Under the pieces are notes generated by a model. It was not told the DNA's origin, did not search any database, and was given only the letters and a program-made list of their open reading frames with translations. 64,000 nt of DNA, taken from the NCBI RefSeq assembly GCF_009688965.1, contig NZ_AP021875.1, positions 4,650,001 to 4,714,000 of the forward strand, given 5' to 3'. The position numbers were made by a program, and so were the translations under genes. The stretch's first letter is position 1. Each line of letters starts with the position of its first letter. Source of the stretch: Desulfosarcina widdelii. GTDB lineage: Bacteria > Desulfobacterota > Desulfobacteria > Desulfobacterales > Desulfosarcinaceae. This document shows, in pieces, positions 24,222 to 32,632 of the stretch.

Positions 24222-24464
24222 TCGTAACGGAATCGCAAAAAGGCCGATATCGGCGTTACGCTTCATCCTTCGCCACTGCGGAGTATAATCAATATGCCTC
24301 ACACCTCAGTATGGAAGACGAATGTTCGCCGGAAGGATAAAATCGATTTATTGTTCGCTGGCGCATGATCGCTATCGCGGCCCGCAAGCCTTGATCTATG
24401 CCTTTTTGCGAGCCCGCAGGAAATGCGACTTCTGAGGAAATGACATCTAACAGGTATCGGTTAT

Positions 24465-25937
24465 TCATTCCCGGCTTTTTTCGAAGGCCACATCAATGTG
24501 ATCCACGATCTGATCGATCCAGACGCACTCCCTTTCGTTAAAGGCTTCGTCTTTCAACCGGCCCGTGAAGCAAAGACCGATAGACTGACCGTTGACGACG
24601 ATAGGCGCCAGGTAGGCGTGTTTGAAAGGTATCTTTCCAAACGGCGTATGGGGAAGGCCGAGCCCATCGGGGCCGGCATGCCATTCACTGACCGAGAGCG
24701 ACTCGAGGCTCCGTACAATGGCTGAATTGGCCTGGTCCATGGGAACGGCAAAATCCCGGGGGGTGATGTCCGTCACGGTGCCCACGTAAAATTTTCCCTG
24801 CAAAATCGGCCGGGGGCCTTTGATCTGAAAAGCGATGAAGATTTCGCTTTCCGGCAGGCAGCGAAACAGGGCCTCCTGGGCCAGCATCAGTAATTGATTG
24901 ATTTCACCGCCGCGCTTGCGGCACAAGGCCAGTTCGGTGAGATAATTACCGATCAGAACTTCGGGCGTGTCGGCGGGGGCCGGGGCGTCGATGGAGGAAC
25001 CAAAATCCATGTGGGTGACGATTTCCATGGGACTGGCCTTGCCCCACTCCAGGATGTTGACCATCATTTCCACATCGTCACCGCTTAAGTTGAAGAAGTC
25101 TTTCACATTGGCGTCGGTTTCAAAGGTCTGACGAATCAGATCGGCAACGGAAAATTTCGGTCGATCGAGAATTTTGGCGATTCTTCTTTCGGATTTGCGA
25201 AGGGTGTTTTTTCCATCCGACCGGTCTCCGAAGAGCATGGCTGCAAGGGAGGCCGATTCTCCCACCAGTGAAATCAGCGGGTTGTCCGCCGACTTTTTTT
25301 CCTGAATAACCTGCTCCAGGTCCTTCGGCAGGTTGTAAAATGCCATTACGGCATCACAGATGTCGTCATAGCGTACCTTGAAAATTTGGTGGCAGGCACG
25401 ATTGACATCGATTTCTTTTTCGTTGATCAGTCGATCCATCTCCTGGAACTGCTCCGGGAAAGTGTTCGCCAGAGCCAGACCAGGCAGGCGGTACAGCAGG
25501 CCGGCAATGAAAATTTCTTCAGGATTTTTGTGGCAATAGGCTTTGGACAAGGCCATGGCGAGGATGCCGGAAAAATAGGAAACAGCATAAAGCTTAAGCA
25601 GTTTGCGTTTCTGCAGCGTTGCCATGGAGTGCCTGAACAGGCCCAGCCCCAGGGAAAGTAGATAGACCTTATCGAAGCCGAGGTAGGTCACGGCGGAAGT
25701 TATGGTTTTGATGGGAAAGCGCGGGGCATAGTATGATGAATTGACCGTGGCGAGAAGGTTGCTGGCCAGCCCGCAGTCCCGCATGATGACGGTGGCCAGG
25801 TCAAGGGCGCTGGAGTCCTGTTTTTTGGCCAGTCGCGATATTTCAATGACCGTTTCGTTCAGCGCCGGCAGGTTGCCTTTACTGCGCATCTCTTCCATCA
25901 GTTTGTTAAGCATCGGTTGTTCGTGTTCGGAACTCAT
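24465..25937 (-). CDS. HDOD-domain signalling protein
   Basis: This 490-residue cytoplasmic protein has an HDOD domain at about 15-230 (LPALNETVIEISRLAKKQDS, DCGLASNLLATVNSSYY, ITSAVTYLGFDKVYLLSLGL) and a C-terminal region that looks GAF-like (LIGNYLTELALCRKRGGEIN ... AYLAPIVVNGQSIGLCFTGR). HDOD proteins lack the HD catalytic pair and act in signalling or regulation. The start at 25937 (MSSEHEQPMLNKLMEEM) was preferred because a GAGGAG site lies upstream and the longer frame is not conserved in style. Its partner is unknown. Confidence 0.88.
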   Translation of the reverse strand: MSSEHEQPMLNKLMEEMRSKGNLPALNETVIEISRLAKKQDSSALDLATVIMRDCGLASNLLATVNSSYYAPRFPIKTITSAVTYLGFDKVYLLSLGLGLFRHSMATLQKRKLLKLYAVSYFSGILAMALSKAYCHKNPEEIFIAGLLYRLPGLALANTFPEQFQEMDRLINEKEIDVNRACHQIFKVRYDDICDAVMAFYNLPKDLEQVIQEKKSADNPLISLVGESASLAAMLFGDRSDGKNTLRKSERRIAKILDRPKFSVADLIRQTFETDANVKDFFNLSGDDVEMMVNILEWGKASPMEIVTHMDFGSSIDAPAPADTPEVLIGNYLTELALCRKRGGEINQLLMLAQEALFRCLPESEIFIAFQIKGPRPILQGKFYVGTVTDITPRDFAVPMDQANSAIVRSLESLSVSEWHAGPDGLGLPHTPFGKIPFKHAYLAPIVVNGQSIGLCFTGRLKDEAFNERECVWIDQIVDHIDVAFEKSRE

Positions 25938-26377
25938 CGAAAAAGATTCTCCTCGTGCGGCGTGGCTGGATGCGACAATCGTCTTATCGGCCGGTTTGAC
26001 AGTATCCGTAATATCGGCCGATATGCAAATGACCTTGAATATCCAAATCATGGCATCAGACCTTCGCGGCGATATTGCCGACCTGTCAGTGCAGGCGTTT
26101 CCATTTATCGTAAAACCACATATCCTGTTTTTTTTCAGGGCCTTGATTTATATGGGGCTGGTGCGATATAAATATTTCCCTGCGGTGGTTCAATCGGGAT
26201 TGTCAGTAAGCGTTCACAGGGTACTGCATCTGTTTTTTTCCCGGGCACTGAATGTTGACCAAACCGTCTGCTAACCCGGCACCTCACATCTATGGCACCC
26301 CGTGAACGCTTATGCTTGTTAAGCAGCGCCTGCGCTTTGAGTGACGTTTCGCAGTTCTTCCTTGCACGGAGCTCGAT
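25938..26377. other. Intergenic gap
   Basis: These 440 bp lie between divergent genes and should hold the HDOD gene promoter. Long frames here are extensions or shadows. No repeat or RNA element is seen. Confidence 0.4.
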
Positions 26378-26753
26378 TTGGTTTTTAACTATTTGATAGT
26401 ATTAATAATCAGTACCGCTCTGATTGGTTTTTCCTTCATTCCGGCGTATTCTGCGGAGGCTTTCACCAGCGGCGTGTCCGAAGAACACGCCGACGGCGTT
26501 GTTGCCCACATCATGGAGAGATTGGCAGAAAAACTGGACATCGAGATAAAGATGTGCCTGGCACCCTTTTTACATCGGCATATCCAGGCATTCGGTCTTG
26601 ATGAAAGACAAAAAGAGGGTGGAAGCCGCTGTTCGCCAATTGGTCGAAACCGGCGAGATAGAAAGAATCATAGAATCTTACTATAAGCCGCTGGGAAATG
26701 GCCCCCCTGCCCCAATCGTATTAAAGAATCCAGGGTCCGATCCGGAACAATAG
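26378..26753 (+). pseudogene. Remnant of a family-3 periplasmic solute-binding protein
   Basis: An N-terminal piece in one frame has a signal peptide (VLIISTALIGFSFIPAYSAE) and GVVAHIMERLAEKLDIEIKM. A C-terminal piece in another frame reads VEAAVRQLVETGEIERIIES then YYKPLG, which matches the last helix of SBP_bac_3-type proteins. The central 150 or so residues are missing and the frame shifts, so it is a deleted, dead copy. The solute-binding protein at 62398-63162 has a similar end. It lies 30 bp before the permease gene. Confidence 0.65.
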
Positions 26754-26783
26754 CAGGACAAAAGATCGCAACAACGGCAACCC

Positions 26784-29351
26784 ATGAACAGCAATAAGAC
26801 AACCGAGCATGTAGCGGGCGGACATTTGGGGACGTTTGCCGGCGTGTTTACCCCCAGCATCCTGACTATCCTGGGCATCATTCTCTTTTTGCGCCTGGGG
26901 TATGTGGTGGGCGCTGCCGGGTTGGGCCGGGCGCTGGTCATCATCGCCCTGGCCAATCTGATCAGCGTACTTACCAGTATTTCCCTTTCCGCTGTGGCCA
27001 CCAACCTGACGGTCCGGGGCGGCGGAGACTATTATCTGATTTCGCGAACACTGGGGCTGGAGTTCGGCGGTTCGATCGGCCTGGTGCTGTTTCTGGCCCA
27101 AAGTGTATCCGTTGCATTTTACTGCATTGGCTTTGCCGAAGCAGCGGCTTCTTTTTTTCCCCAGGCATCTCCGGCGATCGTCCAGATGATTGCGGCCGGC
27201 GCCGTGGCTTTTCTTTTTATTTTTGCCTGGCTGGGGGCGGATTGGGCCGCCCGTTTTCAATTCGTCGTCATGGGACTGCTCATTGCGGCCCTGGTTTCGT
27301 TTTTTTTCGGCGGCGTTCGCAGTTGGGATTCTGCGCTGCTGGCCGCCAACTGGGCCACACCGGAAAACGGGGTCCCGTTCTGGGTGCTTTTTGCTATTTT
27401 TTTCCCCGCGGTCACCGGCTTTACCCAGGGCGTGAGCATGTCCGGCGATCTGGCGGACGCCGGCAAGAGCATTCCCTTGGGGACGTTTTCGGCCGTGGGG
27501 TTGTCCATTGTGGTCTATCTGGCCGTTGCCGTTCTCTTCGCAGCCGCCCTGCCCAACGCGGCTCTGTCGACGGATTACGGCGCCATGAAAAAGATCTCCG
27601 CGATAGGCTTTTTCATCGATGCCGGAGTGATCGCGGCCACGCTTTCCTCGGCCATGGCCTCCTTCATGGGAGCGCCAAGAATTCTCCAGTCTCTGGCGGC
27701 TGACCGGATCTTTTCCGTGCTGAAGCCCTTTGCCGCGGTAAGCGGGCCGACCGCCAACCCCAGGCGCGGCATCCTGCTGACCGCGGCCATCGCCTTTGTC
27801 ACCATCGCCCTGGGACAGCTCAATCTGATTGCCGGCGTAGTGTCCATGTTTTTTCTCATCTCCTACGGTCTGCTCAACTATGCCACCTTTTTCGAAGCCA
27901 GAACAAACAGTCCGTCTTTTCGCCCCCGCTTCAAATGGTTTTCTCCGAAACTCAGCCTGATCGGGTTTCTCATCTGTCTGGGGGCCATGCTGGCCATCGA
28001 CCCCAAAAGCGGAGCCGCCGCTATTGCCCTGCTGTTTGCCGTTTACCACTATCTCAAGCGTTCCGACGTCCCGGCACGCTGGTCGGATAGCAGCCGGTCC
28101 CATCATTTGCAGCAGGTTCGTCAACACCTGTTGGCCGCCGATGAAGATCCTGAGCACGCGCGCGACTGGCGCCCCCAGCTATTGGTGTTTACTCAGGAAT
28201 CGGATCGACGAATCCCCTTGCTGACATTTGCCGCCTGGATCGAGGGCGGGAGCGGGTTTACCGAGGCGGTGCAGATTGTGGAAGGGGAAGGCCCGGCTGC
28301 CAGAAAAACGCGGGAATCGGCGCATCGCAAGCTCATGGAAGCCATTGCCCAGGGGCACCATGACATGTTTCCCCTAACCGTGAGTGCAACCGACTACGTC
28401 CAGACGGTGAGCGTTCTTCTCCAGAGTGCAGGCATCGGTCCCCTGCGCCCCAACACGGTCGTCGTGAACTGGATGGGCGACTCGGCCAAAGCCATCTCCG
28501 GCATCGGGGCATACACGTATGTCCAAAATCTTCGACTCATTTTCCGTTTGGGGAAAAACCTGGTCATCCTGCGCCAGGATGCGGAATCGTGGGATCGACT
28601 CGAGGCTGCCCCCCGAAAGGGGCGCCGGATCGACATCTGGTGGCAGGGGGACGCAACCGGCCGTCTGATGTTGCTTCTGGCGCACTTGATGACCCGCAGC
28701 GAGTCGTGGGAAAACAGTTCCCTTCGGGTATTGACCCGGGGTGACGGTTCCCGTATCGAAACGGAAAAAGAGAATTTGCAAAAAAGATTGGAACAGATTC
28801 GTATTGAAGCCGAGGCCGCCATTGTAGAGGATTTCGAGGCCGACACCATCGTGGAGCACTCGTCGGACGCGGCCTTTGTTTTTCTTCCCATGAAATTCGA
28901 ATCCAACAGAATCCTCGACCCTAGCGGAAAATCGTTCGAACGGTCGCTTCCACGGCTGCCGGTTTCGGCCGTCGTCATGGCCGCGGAGGATATCGATCTC
29001 GACGCGGCGCCTGAAGAAGGCCTGGCGGCCAAGGTTGCCTTGGCCACCGACGACCTGGATGCGGCCCTTAAAAAGGCAAAAGCTTCCGAAAAAGTGGCCG
29101 CTGAAAAAAAAGCGGCTTTGGAAGAGTTGAATAATCAACTTAAAAGATTGGAAAACGAAGGCGTTTCCGGTGCGGTTCCCTTAGAGGAACGGGAGGCGCT
29201 TAAAGCGGATCTAAAGGATGCCGAGTCCGGCGCCGAAAAGGCCTACAGGCGGGCCGTCAAAGCCAAGGTCAAGGCCGACGATGCGGCCAAAACCGTCGAT
29301 GCGTTGAAGCCGGGCGCGACTACGGAAGCGCAGCCACCGAAAAAGTCTTGA
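26784..29351 (+). CDS. Cation-chloride-cotransporter-like APC permease
   Basis: This 855-residue membrane protein has about 12 membrane segments in the first 440 residues, beginning GVFTPSILTILGIILFLRLG, the hallmark of SLC12/CCC-type and related amino-acid permeases, with GGGDYYLISRTLG following. A cytoplasmic region (about 460-740) resembles the CCC C-terminal domain (LVFTQESDRRIPLLTFAAWI). The last 110 residues form an unusual Lys/Glu/Ala-rich coiled coil (LDAALKKAKASEKVAAEKKA). Substrate could be cation plus chloride or an amino acid; sequence alone does not decide. Confidence 0.85.
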   Translation: MNSNKTTEHVAGGHLGTFAGVFTPSILTILGIILFLRLGYVVGAAGLGRALVIIALANLISVLTSISLSAVATNLTVRGGGDYYLISRTLGLEFGGSIGLVLFLAQSVSVAFYCIGFAEAAASFFPQASPAIVQMIAAGAVAFLFIFAWLGADWAARFQFVVMGLLIAALVSFFFGGVRSWDSALLAANWATPENGVPFWVLFAIFFPAVTGFTQGVSMSGDLADAGKSIPLGTFSAVGLSIVVYLAVAVLFAAALPNAALSTDYGAMKKISAIGFFIDAGVIAATLSSAMASFMGAPRILQSLAADRIFSVLKPFAAVSGPTANPRRGILLTAAIAFVTIALGQLNLIAGVVSMFFLISYGLLNYATFFEARTNSPSFRPRFKWFSPKLSLIGFLICLGAMLAIDPKSGAAAIALLFAVYHYLKRSDVPARWSDSSRSHHLQQVRQHLLAADEDPEHARDWRPQLLVFTQESDRRIPLLTFAAWIEGGSGFTEAVQIVEGEGPAARKTRESAHRKLMEAIAQGHHDMFPLTVSATDYVQTVSVLLQSAGIGPLRPNTVVVNWMGDSAKAISGIGAYTYVQNLRLIFRLGKNLVILRQDAESWDRLEAAPRKGRRIDIWWQGDATGRLMLLLAHLMTRSESWENSSLRVLTRGDGSRIETEKENLQKRLEQIRIEAEAAIVEDFEADTIVEHSSDAAFVFLPMKFESNRILDPSGKSFERSLPRLPVSAVVMAAEDIDLDAAPEEGLAAKVALATDDLDAALKKAKASEKVAAEKKAALEELNNQLKRLENEGVSGAVPLEEREALKADLKDAESGAEKAYRRAVKAKVKADDAAKTVDALKPGATTEAQPPKKS

Positions 29352-29451
29352 TTGTTGATTGATTTTGGGTTCAGATAAAAAGGTTATTCGCTGATTCGAA
29401 AATGATTTGCCGGATGAAGAGGGATTGCCCAGTATCCACGGATGATCGATT

Positions 29452-29955
29452 ATGATCGTTTATTGCGAGGAATGCGGTTTTAAAAATACGATTGACGAGG
29501 CTGACGTCGACAGTCGGAATCCCCAAATTCCCTGTCAGAACTGCGGCGACATGCTTCGTTTTTATGGGCTGAAGGCCAAAGCCATTAAAAAAGCGCCTGC
29601 GCACAAGAAAAAAGAGGCACCCAGTCATTGTCTGATCCTGAAATATGGCAAGGTCGTCGTGGTGGTGAACGAGAAAAACGCCCGCGTAGAAATCGGGCGC
29701 CAGAAGAGCAACGACATTCAAGTGGTCAACAACCGCGTTTCCCGGACACACGCATTGGTTGAACTGAGAAACGGCAAGTATTATCTCACCGATCAAAGCT
29801 CCAACGGAACCTACCTCCTCCTGGAAGGCCACAAAGGCATCACGGTCAAGAAAAAAGAAGTGTTGCTGACCGCCAAAGGGGTGATCGGACCCGGCTACAA
29901 GGTCAATCTTAAATCCACCGACGCGATTCAGATTTTATTCGAACCTGCCCCCTGA
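29452..29955 (+). CDS. FHA-domain protein with N-terminal zinc ribbon
   Basis: This 167-residue cytoplasmic protein has an N-terminal CxxC...CxxC ribbon (YCEECGFKN, PCQNCGDML) and a forkhead-associated domain at about 78-150: VEIGRQKSNDIQVVNNRVSR, THALVE, NGKYYLTDQSSNGTYL. The conserved GR, S, H and NG residues for phosphothreonine binding are present, so it probably docks onto a Ser/Thr-phosphorylated partner. No kinase lies nearby. It follows the permease by 100 bp. Confidence 0.92.
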   Translation: MIVYCEECGFKNTIDEADVDSRNPQIPCQNCGDMLRFYGLKAKAIKKAPAHKKKEAPSHCLILKYGKVVVVVNEKNARVEIGRQKSNDIQVVNNRVSRTHALVELRNGKYYLTDQSSNGTYLLLEGHKGITVKKKEVLLTAKGVIGPGYKVNLKSTDAIQILFEPAP

Positions 29956-30000
29956 CAACTTCGAAAAAAGCCCGATATCCACAAACCGCGTTAAACCCCT

Positions 30001-30558
30001 TCACGGCGGGGCTCCGATGCATATGCTGCCTCTTTCCTTGAGTATATCGTCATGAAGCGGCAACGACGTTTGGGTCGGCGTGAGCAATTTTGGGTTTTCA
30101 AGCCGGAGAAGCCGCCTTTTGACATCCATTCCGCCGCCGTACCCGGTCAGGCTGCCGTCGCTGCCAATGACCCGGTGACAGGGAATGATAATGGAGATGG
30201 GGTTGCGGCCGTTGGCGGCGCCCACTGCCCGCATGGCTTTGGGCTTGCCGATGCGGTCGGCGATCCAGCGATAGGACACGACGCTGCCGTAGGGAATCTC
30301 CTTTAGCGCCGCCCACACCTGCATTTGAAATGGCGTGCCCTCCGGAAAAAGCGCAGCGTCGAACGATTGGATTTCACCGGCGAAATAGGCGGATAGCTGA
30401 TCTTTGAGCGCCGAGAAATACGCAGGGTCCCGCCGCCATGTTTTTCCGATGGCCAAGGGGTGCCTGCCGGCCATGAAGTTCAAATGCCGCAGGCCTTTTT
30501 CGTCACCGGCCAGAACAAGCGTTCCGGCAAGATCCGTGTCCATGGTTTCGTAAATCAT
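30001..30558 (-). CDS. ogt: Methylated-DNA--protein-cysteine methyltransferase
   Basis: This 185-residue suicide enzyme removes methyl groups from O6-methylguanine. The active-site run SIIIPCHRVIGSDGSLTGYG holds the PCHRV acceptor Cys, after FQMQVWAALKEIPYGSVVSY and the helix RAVGAANGRNP. The start at 30558 (MIYETMDTDLAG) has GGAGG seven bases upstream and overlaps the stop of the upstream Ada-AlkA gene (ATGA), so the two are translationally coupled. Together they repair alkylated bases by reversal and excision. Confidence 0.95.
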   Translation of the reverse strand: MIYETMDTDLAGTLVLAGDEKGLRHLNFMAGRHPLAIGKTWRRDPAYFSALKDQLSAYFAGEIQSFDAALFPEGTPFQMQVWAALKEIPYGSVVSYRWIADRIGKPKAMRAVGAANGRNPISIIIPCHRVIGSDGSLTGYGGGMDVKRRLLRLENPKLLTPTQTSLPLHDDILKERGSICIGAPP

Positions 30559-32024
30559 CCTGCCTCCTCCAGAGAATGCCATAGATACATGCAGGCGTAT
30601 GCTCGCCACGGTCGCCAGTTTTCGGCCCGTGCACTTGCCTGCTTGCCCGTGGGTCTGTCGGGACCCTCCTGAAGGGCCTTTAAAATACCCAGGTCGGACG
30701 CCGGGAAGGCATCGGGTTCATCCAGGGCGCGCATGGCGATGTAGTTTGCCGTCCACTCACCGATGCCGTATATCTGTGTCATGGCATCAATGAAGGCCGG
30801 CAAGCCGGCGGTCCCTTCCAAGGACAGTGCTCCCGAATCCACCTTTTCGGCCAGCAGTCGCAGGGTTTTCCTGCGCGCCCCGGGCATTCCGATGGCTGTC
30901 CAGTCCATGTCCGCCAACTCGGCGGCTTCCGGAAAAAAGTGGGTCAAACGAACGTCTTCAACCGTATCGTATGCTTTGCCTGCCTGACGAACAAGGCGGC
31001 CCATTTGGGTGACGGCGCCCTTGATCGAAATCTGTTGGCCGATCACGGCCCGCACCGCGGTTTCGAACGGATCCCACGAACCAGGCAGTCGCAGCCCTGG
31101 CGTTTGACGGATCAGACGCCCCAGAAGCGGATCATGGCACAGGGTCGAATGAATGGCCTGGGGGTTGGCGTCCAGGTCGAACATGCGCTTTACGCGTTCG
31201 ACAGTGAACATCAGGTCCCGATCATCCGTGAGGCAAACCTCGAGCGTCAATCCAAACCCTTTGGCAGCATGCCTTACAGCGATTTCGCCCCGGCCCGAAC
31301 CCAGACGCACCGTTCTCCGATAGGTGCCGTCCGACACGTGTTCCACTCCGGGGATGGCGCGTCTTTGGAAGAAGGCCAGCATCCGATCCCAATCGTAGGG
31401 CGGCCGGTAGGACAAATCGAGAATGCAGCGGACCCCGGAAGCTGCAACCGGTCTGGTTTGCGAGCGGCTGCTTCGCATCCGAGACGGCGTTCGCCCGACG
31501 CCTTTGCGAAATGCAGCGTTGAAGCGCCGCAGGCTGCCATAGCCGGAGGCCAGTGCGACCTGTGTGATGGGCATGTCCGTTTCCATCACCAGTTTTTTTG
31601 CAAACAGAAGCCGCTGGTGGCCGGCAATGACATTGGGGGTGGCCCCGATATGCTTGCGAAACAGGCGGCGCAGGTGCCGGGAGCTTAGGCCGAGACGGTC
31701 GGCCAATTGATCGACGGAACCGTCGTTCAGGGCGCCCTGTCGAATCAGGTGCATGGCCCTGGAAACCGAGGCCGAGGTTCCGTTCCAGGCCGGTGTGCCC
31801 GGTGCCGTCTCCGGCCGGCAGCGCAGGCAGGGGCGCATTCCTGCCGCAGCCGCTGCGGCAGCGGTGGGAAAATAGACGATGTTTTCCGGCCGGGGAGGGC
31901 GGGCGGGGCAGATGGGCCGGCAATAGATGCCCGTGCTCTTGACGCCGATGAAAAAAAGGCCGTCAAAACGGGGGTCGCGGGCCAATCTGGCCCGGTCGCA
32001 AACATCCCGGTCCAAGTGCATCAT
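30555..32024 (-). CDS. Ada-AlkA fusion: alkylation sensor and 3-methyladenine DNA glycosylase
   Basis: This 489-residue protein joins three parts. First is an Ada methylphosphotriester domain (about 8-80) with four zinc Cys in YCRPICPAR and CLRCRP. Next is an AraC-type HTH pair (about 90-185; SVDQLADRLGLSSRHLRRLF, ITQVALASGYGSLRRFNAAF). Last is an AlkA glycosylase (about 200-485) with YGIGEWTANYIAMRAL and the catalytic Asp in FPASDLGIL. It likely senses methylated DNA phosphates, induces its own operon and excises 3-alkylpurines. It is the first gene of a two-gene operon with ogt. Confidence 0.94.
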   Translation of the reverse strand: MMHLDRDVCDRARLARDPRFDGLFFIGVKSTGIYCRPICPARPPRPENIVYFPTAAAAAAAGMRPCLRCRPETAPGTPAWNGTSASVSRAMHLIRQGALNDGSVDQLADRLGLSSRHLRRLFRKHIGATPNVIAGHQRLLFAKKLVMETDMPITQVALASGYGSLRRFNAAFRKGVGRTPSRMRSSRSQTRPVAASGVRCILDLSYRPPYDWDRMLAFFQRRAIPGVEHVSDGTYRRTVRLGSGRGEIAVRHAAKGFGLTLEVCLTDDRDLMFTVERVKRMFDLDANPQAIHSTLCHDPLLGRLIRQTPGLRLPGSWDPFETAVRAVIGQQISIKGAVTQMGRLVRQAGKAYDTVEDVRLTHFFPEAAELADMDWTAIGMPGARRKTLRLLAEKVDSGALSLEGTAGLPAFIDAMTQIYGIGEWTANYIAMRALDEPDAFPASDLGILKALQEGPDRPTGKQASARAENWRPWRAYACMYLWHSLEEAG

Positions 32025-32138
32025 CCGATCTGCTTTCGCTTTTGGTTATTGTTTCAAGTCCGGTCGCATCATCGGATATTCTTAAGAGGCTGACAAGTCG
32101 TTTTCGGACCTGAAAATCAAGGTGAACGACGGGACAAA

Positions 32139-32176
32139 AAAAAGGCCCCCCTTCGAAAATCGAAGGGGGGCCTTTA
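32139..32176 (-). terminator. Terminator after the cold-shock gene
   Basis: AAAGGCCCCCCTTCG (32141-32155) pairs perfectly with CGAAGGGGGGCCTTT (32161-32175), flanked by an A run that reads as a T run on the minus strand. It lies 16 bp after the csp stop and is a strong intrinsic terminator. Confidence 0.9.
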
Positions 32177-32191
32177 CTTTGAAACGAAGTG

Positions 32192-32392
32192 CTATACGAC
32201 AGTTACATTGGCCGCGGCCGGGCCTTTGGGGCCCTGCTCGATGTCGAAGGTAACCCGGTCGCCTTCGTTGAGGGACCTGAATCCGGTGGCGTTAATTGCC
32301 GAATGATGTACGAATACATCCGGACCGTCTTCCTGCTCGATAAAACCAAATCCCTTGCTGTCATTAAACCACTTCACGATACCATTTGCCAT
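32192..32392 (-). CDS. CspA-family cold-shock protein
   Basis: This 66-residue single cold-shock domain has RNP1 SKGFGFIEQ and RNP2 DVFVHHSAI, the nucleic-acid-binding motifs. It starts MANGIVKWFNDSKGFGFIEQ. It acts as an RNA chaperone, often induced by cold or constitutive. AGGAGG precedes the start. The 240-bp gap upstream is AT-rich and may hold a long structured 5' leader, as in many csp genes, but I cannot define it. Confidence 0.97.
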   Translation of the reverse strand: MANGIVKWFNDSKGFGFIEQEDGPDVFVHHSAINATGFRSLNEGDRVTFDIEQGPKGPAAANVTVV

Positions 32393-32632
32393 GCTAACTT
32401 CCTCCTACAAATAAAAAAAAATATATCATTGCTTCAAACTTCAGGTGCCACTTTGACAAATGGATCCCCCGTAGCAAGAAACCGGCAAGCCAACAACGGC
32501 AGGCCTTGATGATCAACGAACCATATCATTAACCAAAAGAAATGCAAGTAAATTATGCAAATTTACTTGCATGTTATGAAGAAATTGGCCTTTTCAGTTA
32601 AAAATTGAATCGAATTTATTCGTTTTTCGGCC

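Noticed and set aside
24465..25937. HDOD protein as a cyclic-di-GMP phosphodiesterase
   Set aside because: No HD-GYP catalytic signature is present; the domain is the non-catalytic HDOD type.
26721..28157. 478-codon open frame on the minus strand
   Set aside because: It lies antisense to the permease gene, which has clear membrane segments; the antisense product is low-complexity and Gly/Arg/Gln-rich, typical of a GC-rich shadow frame.
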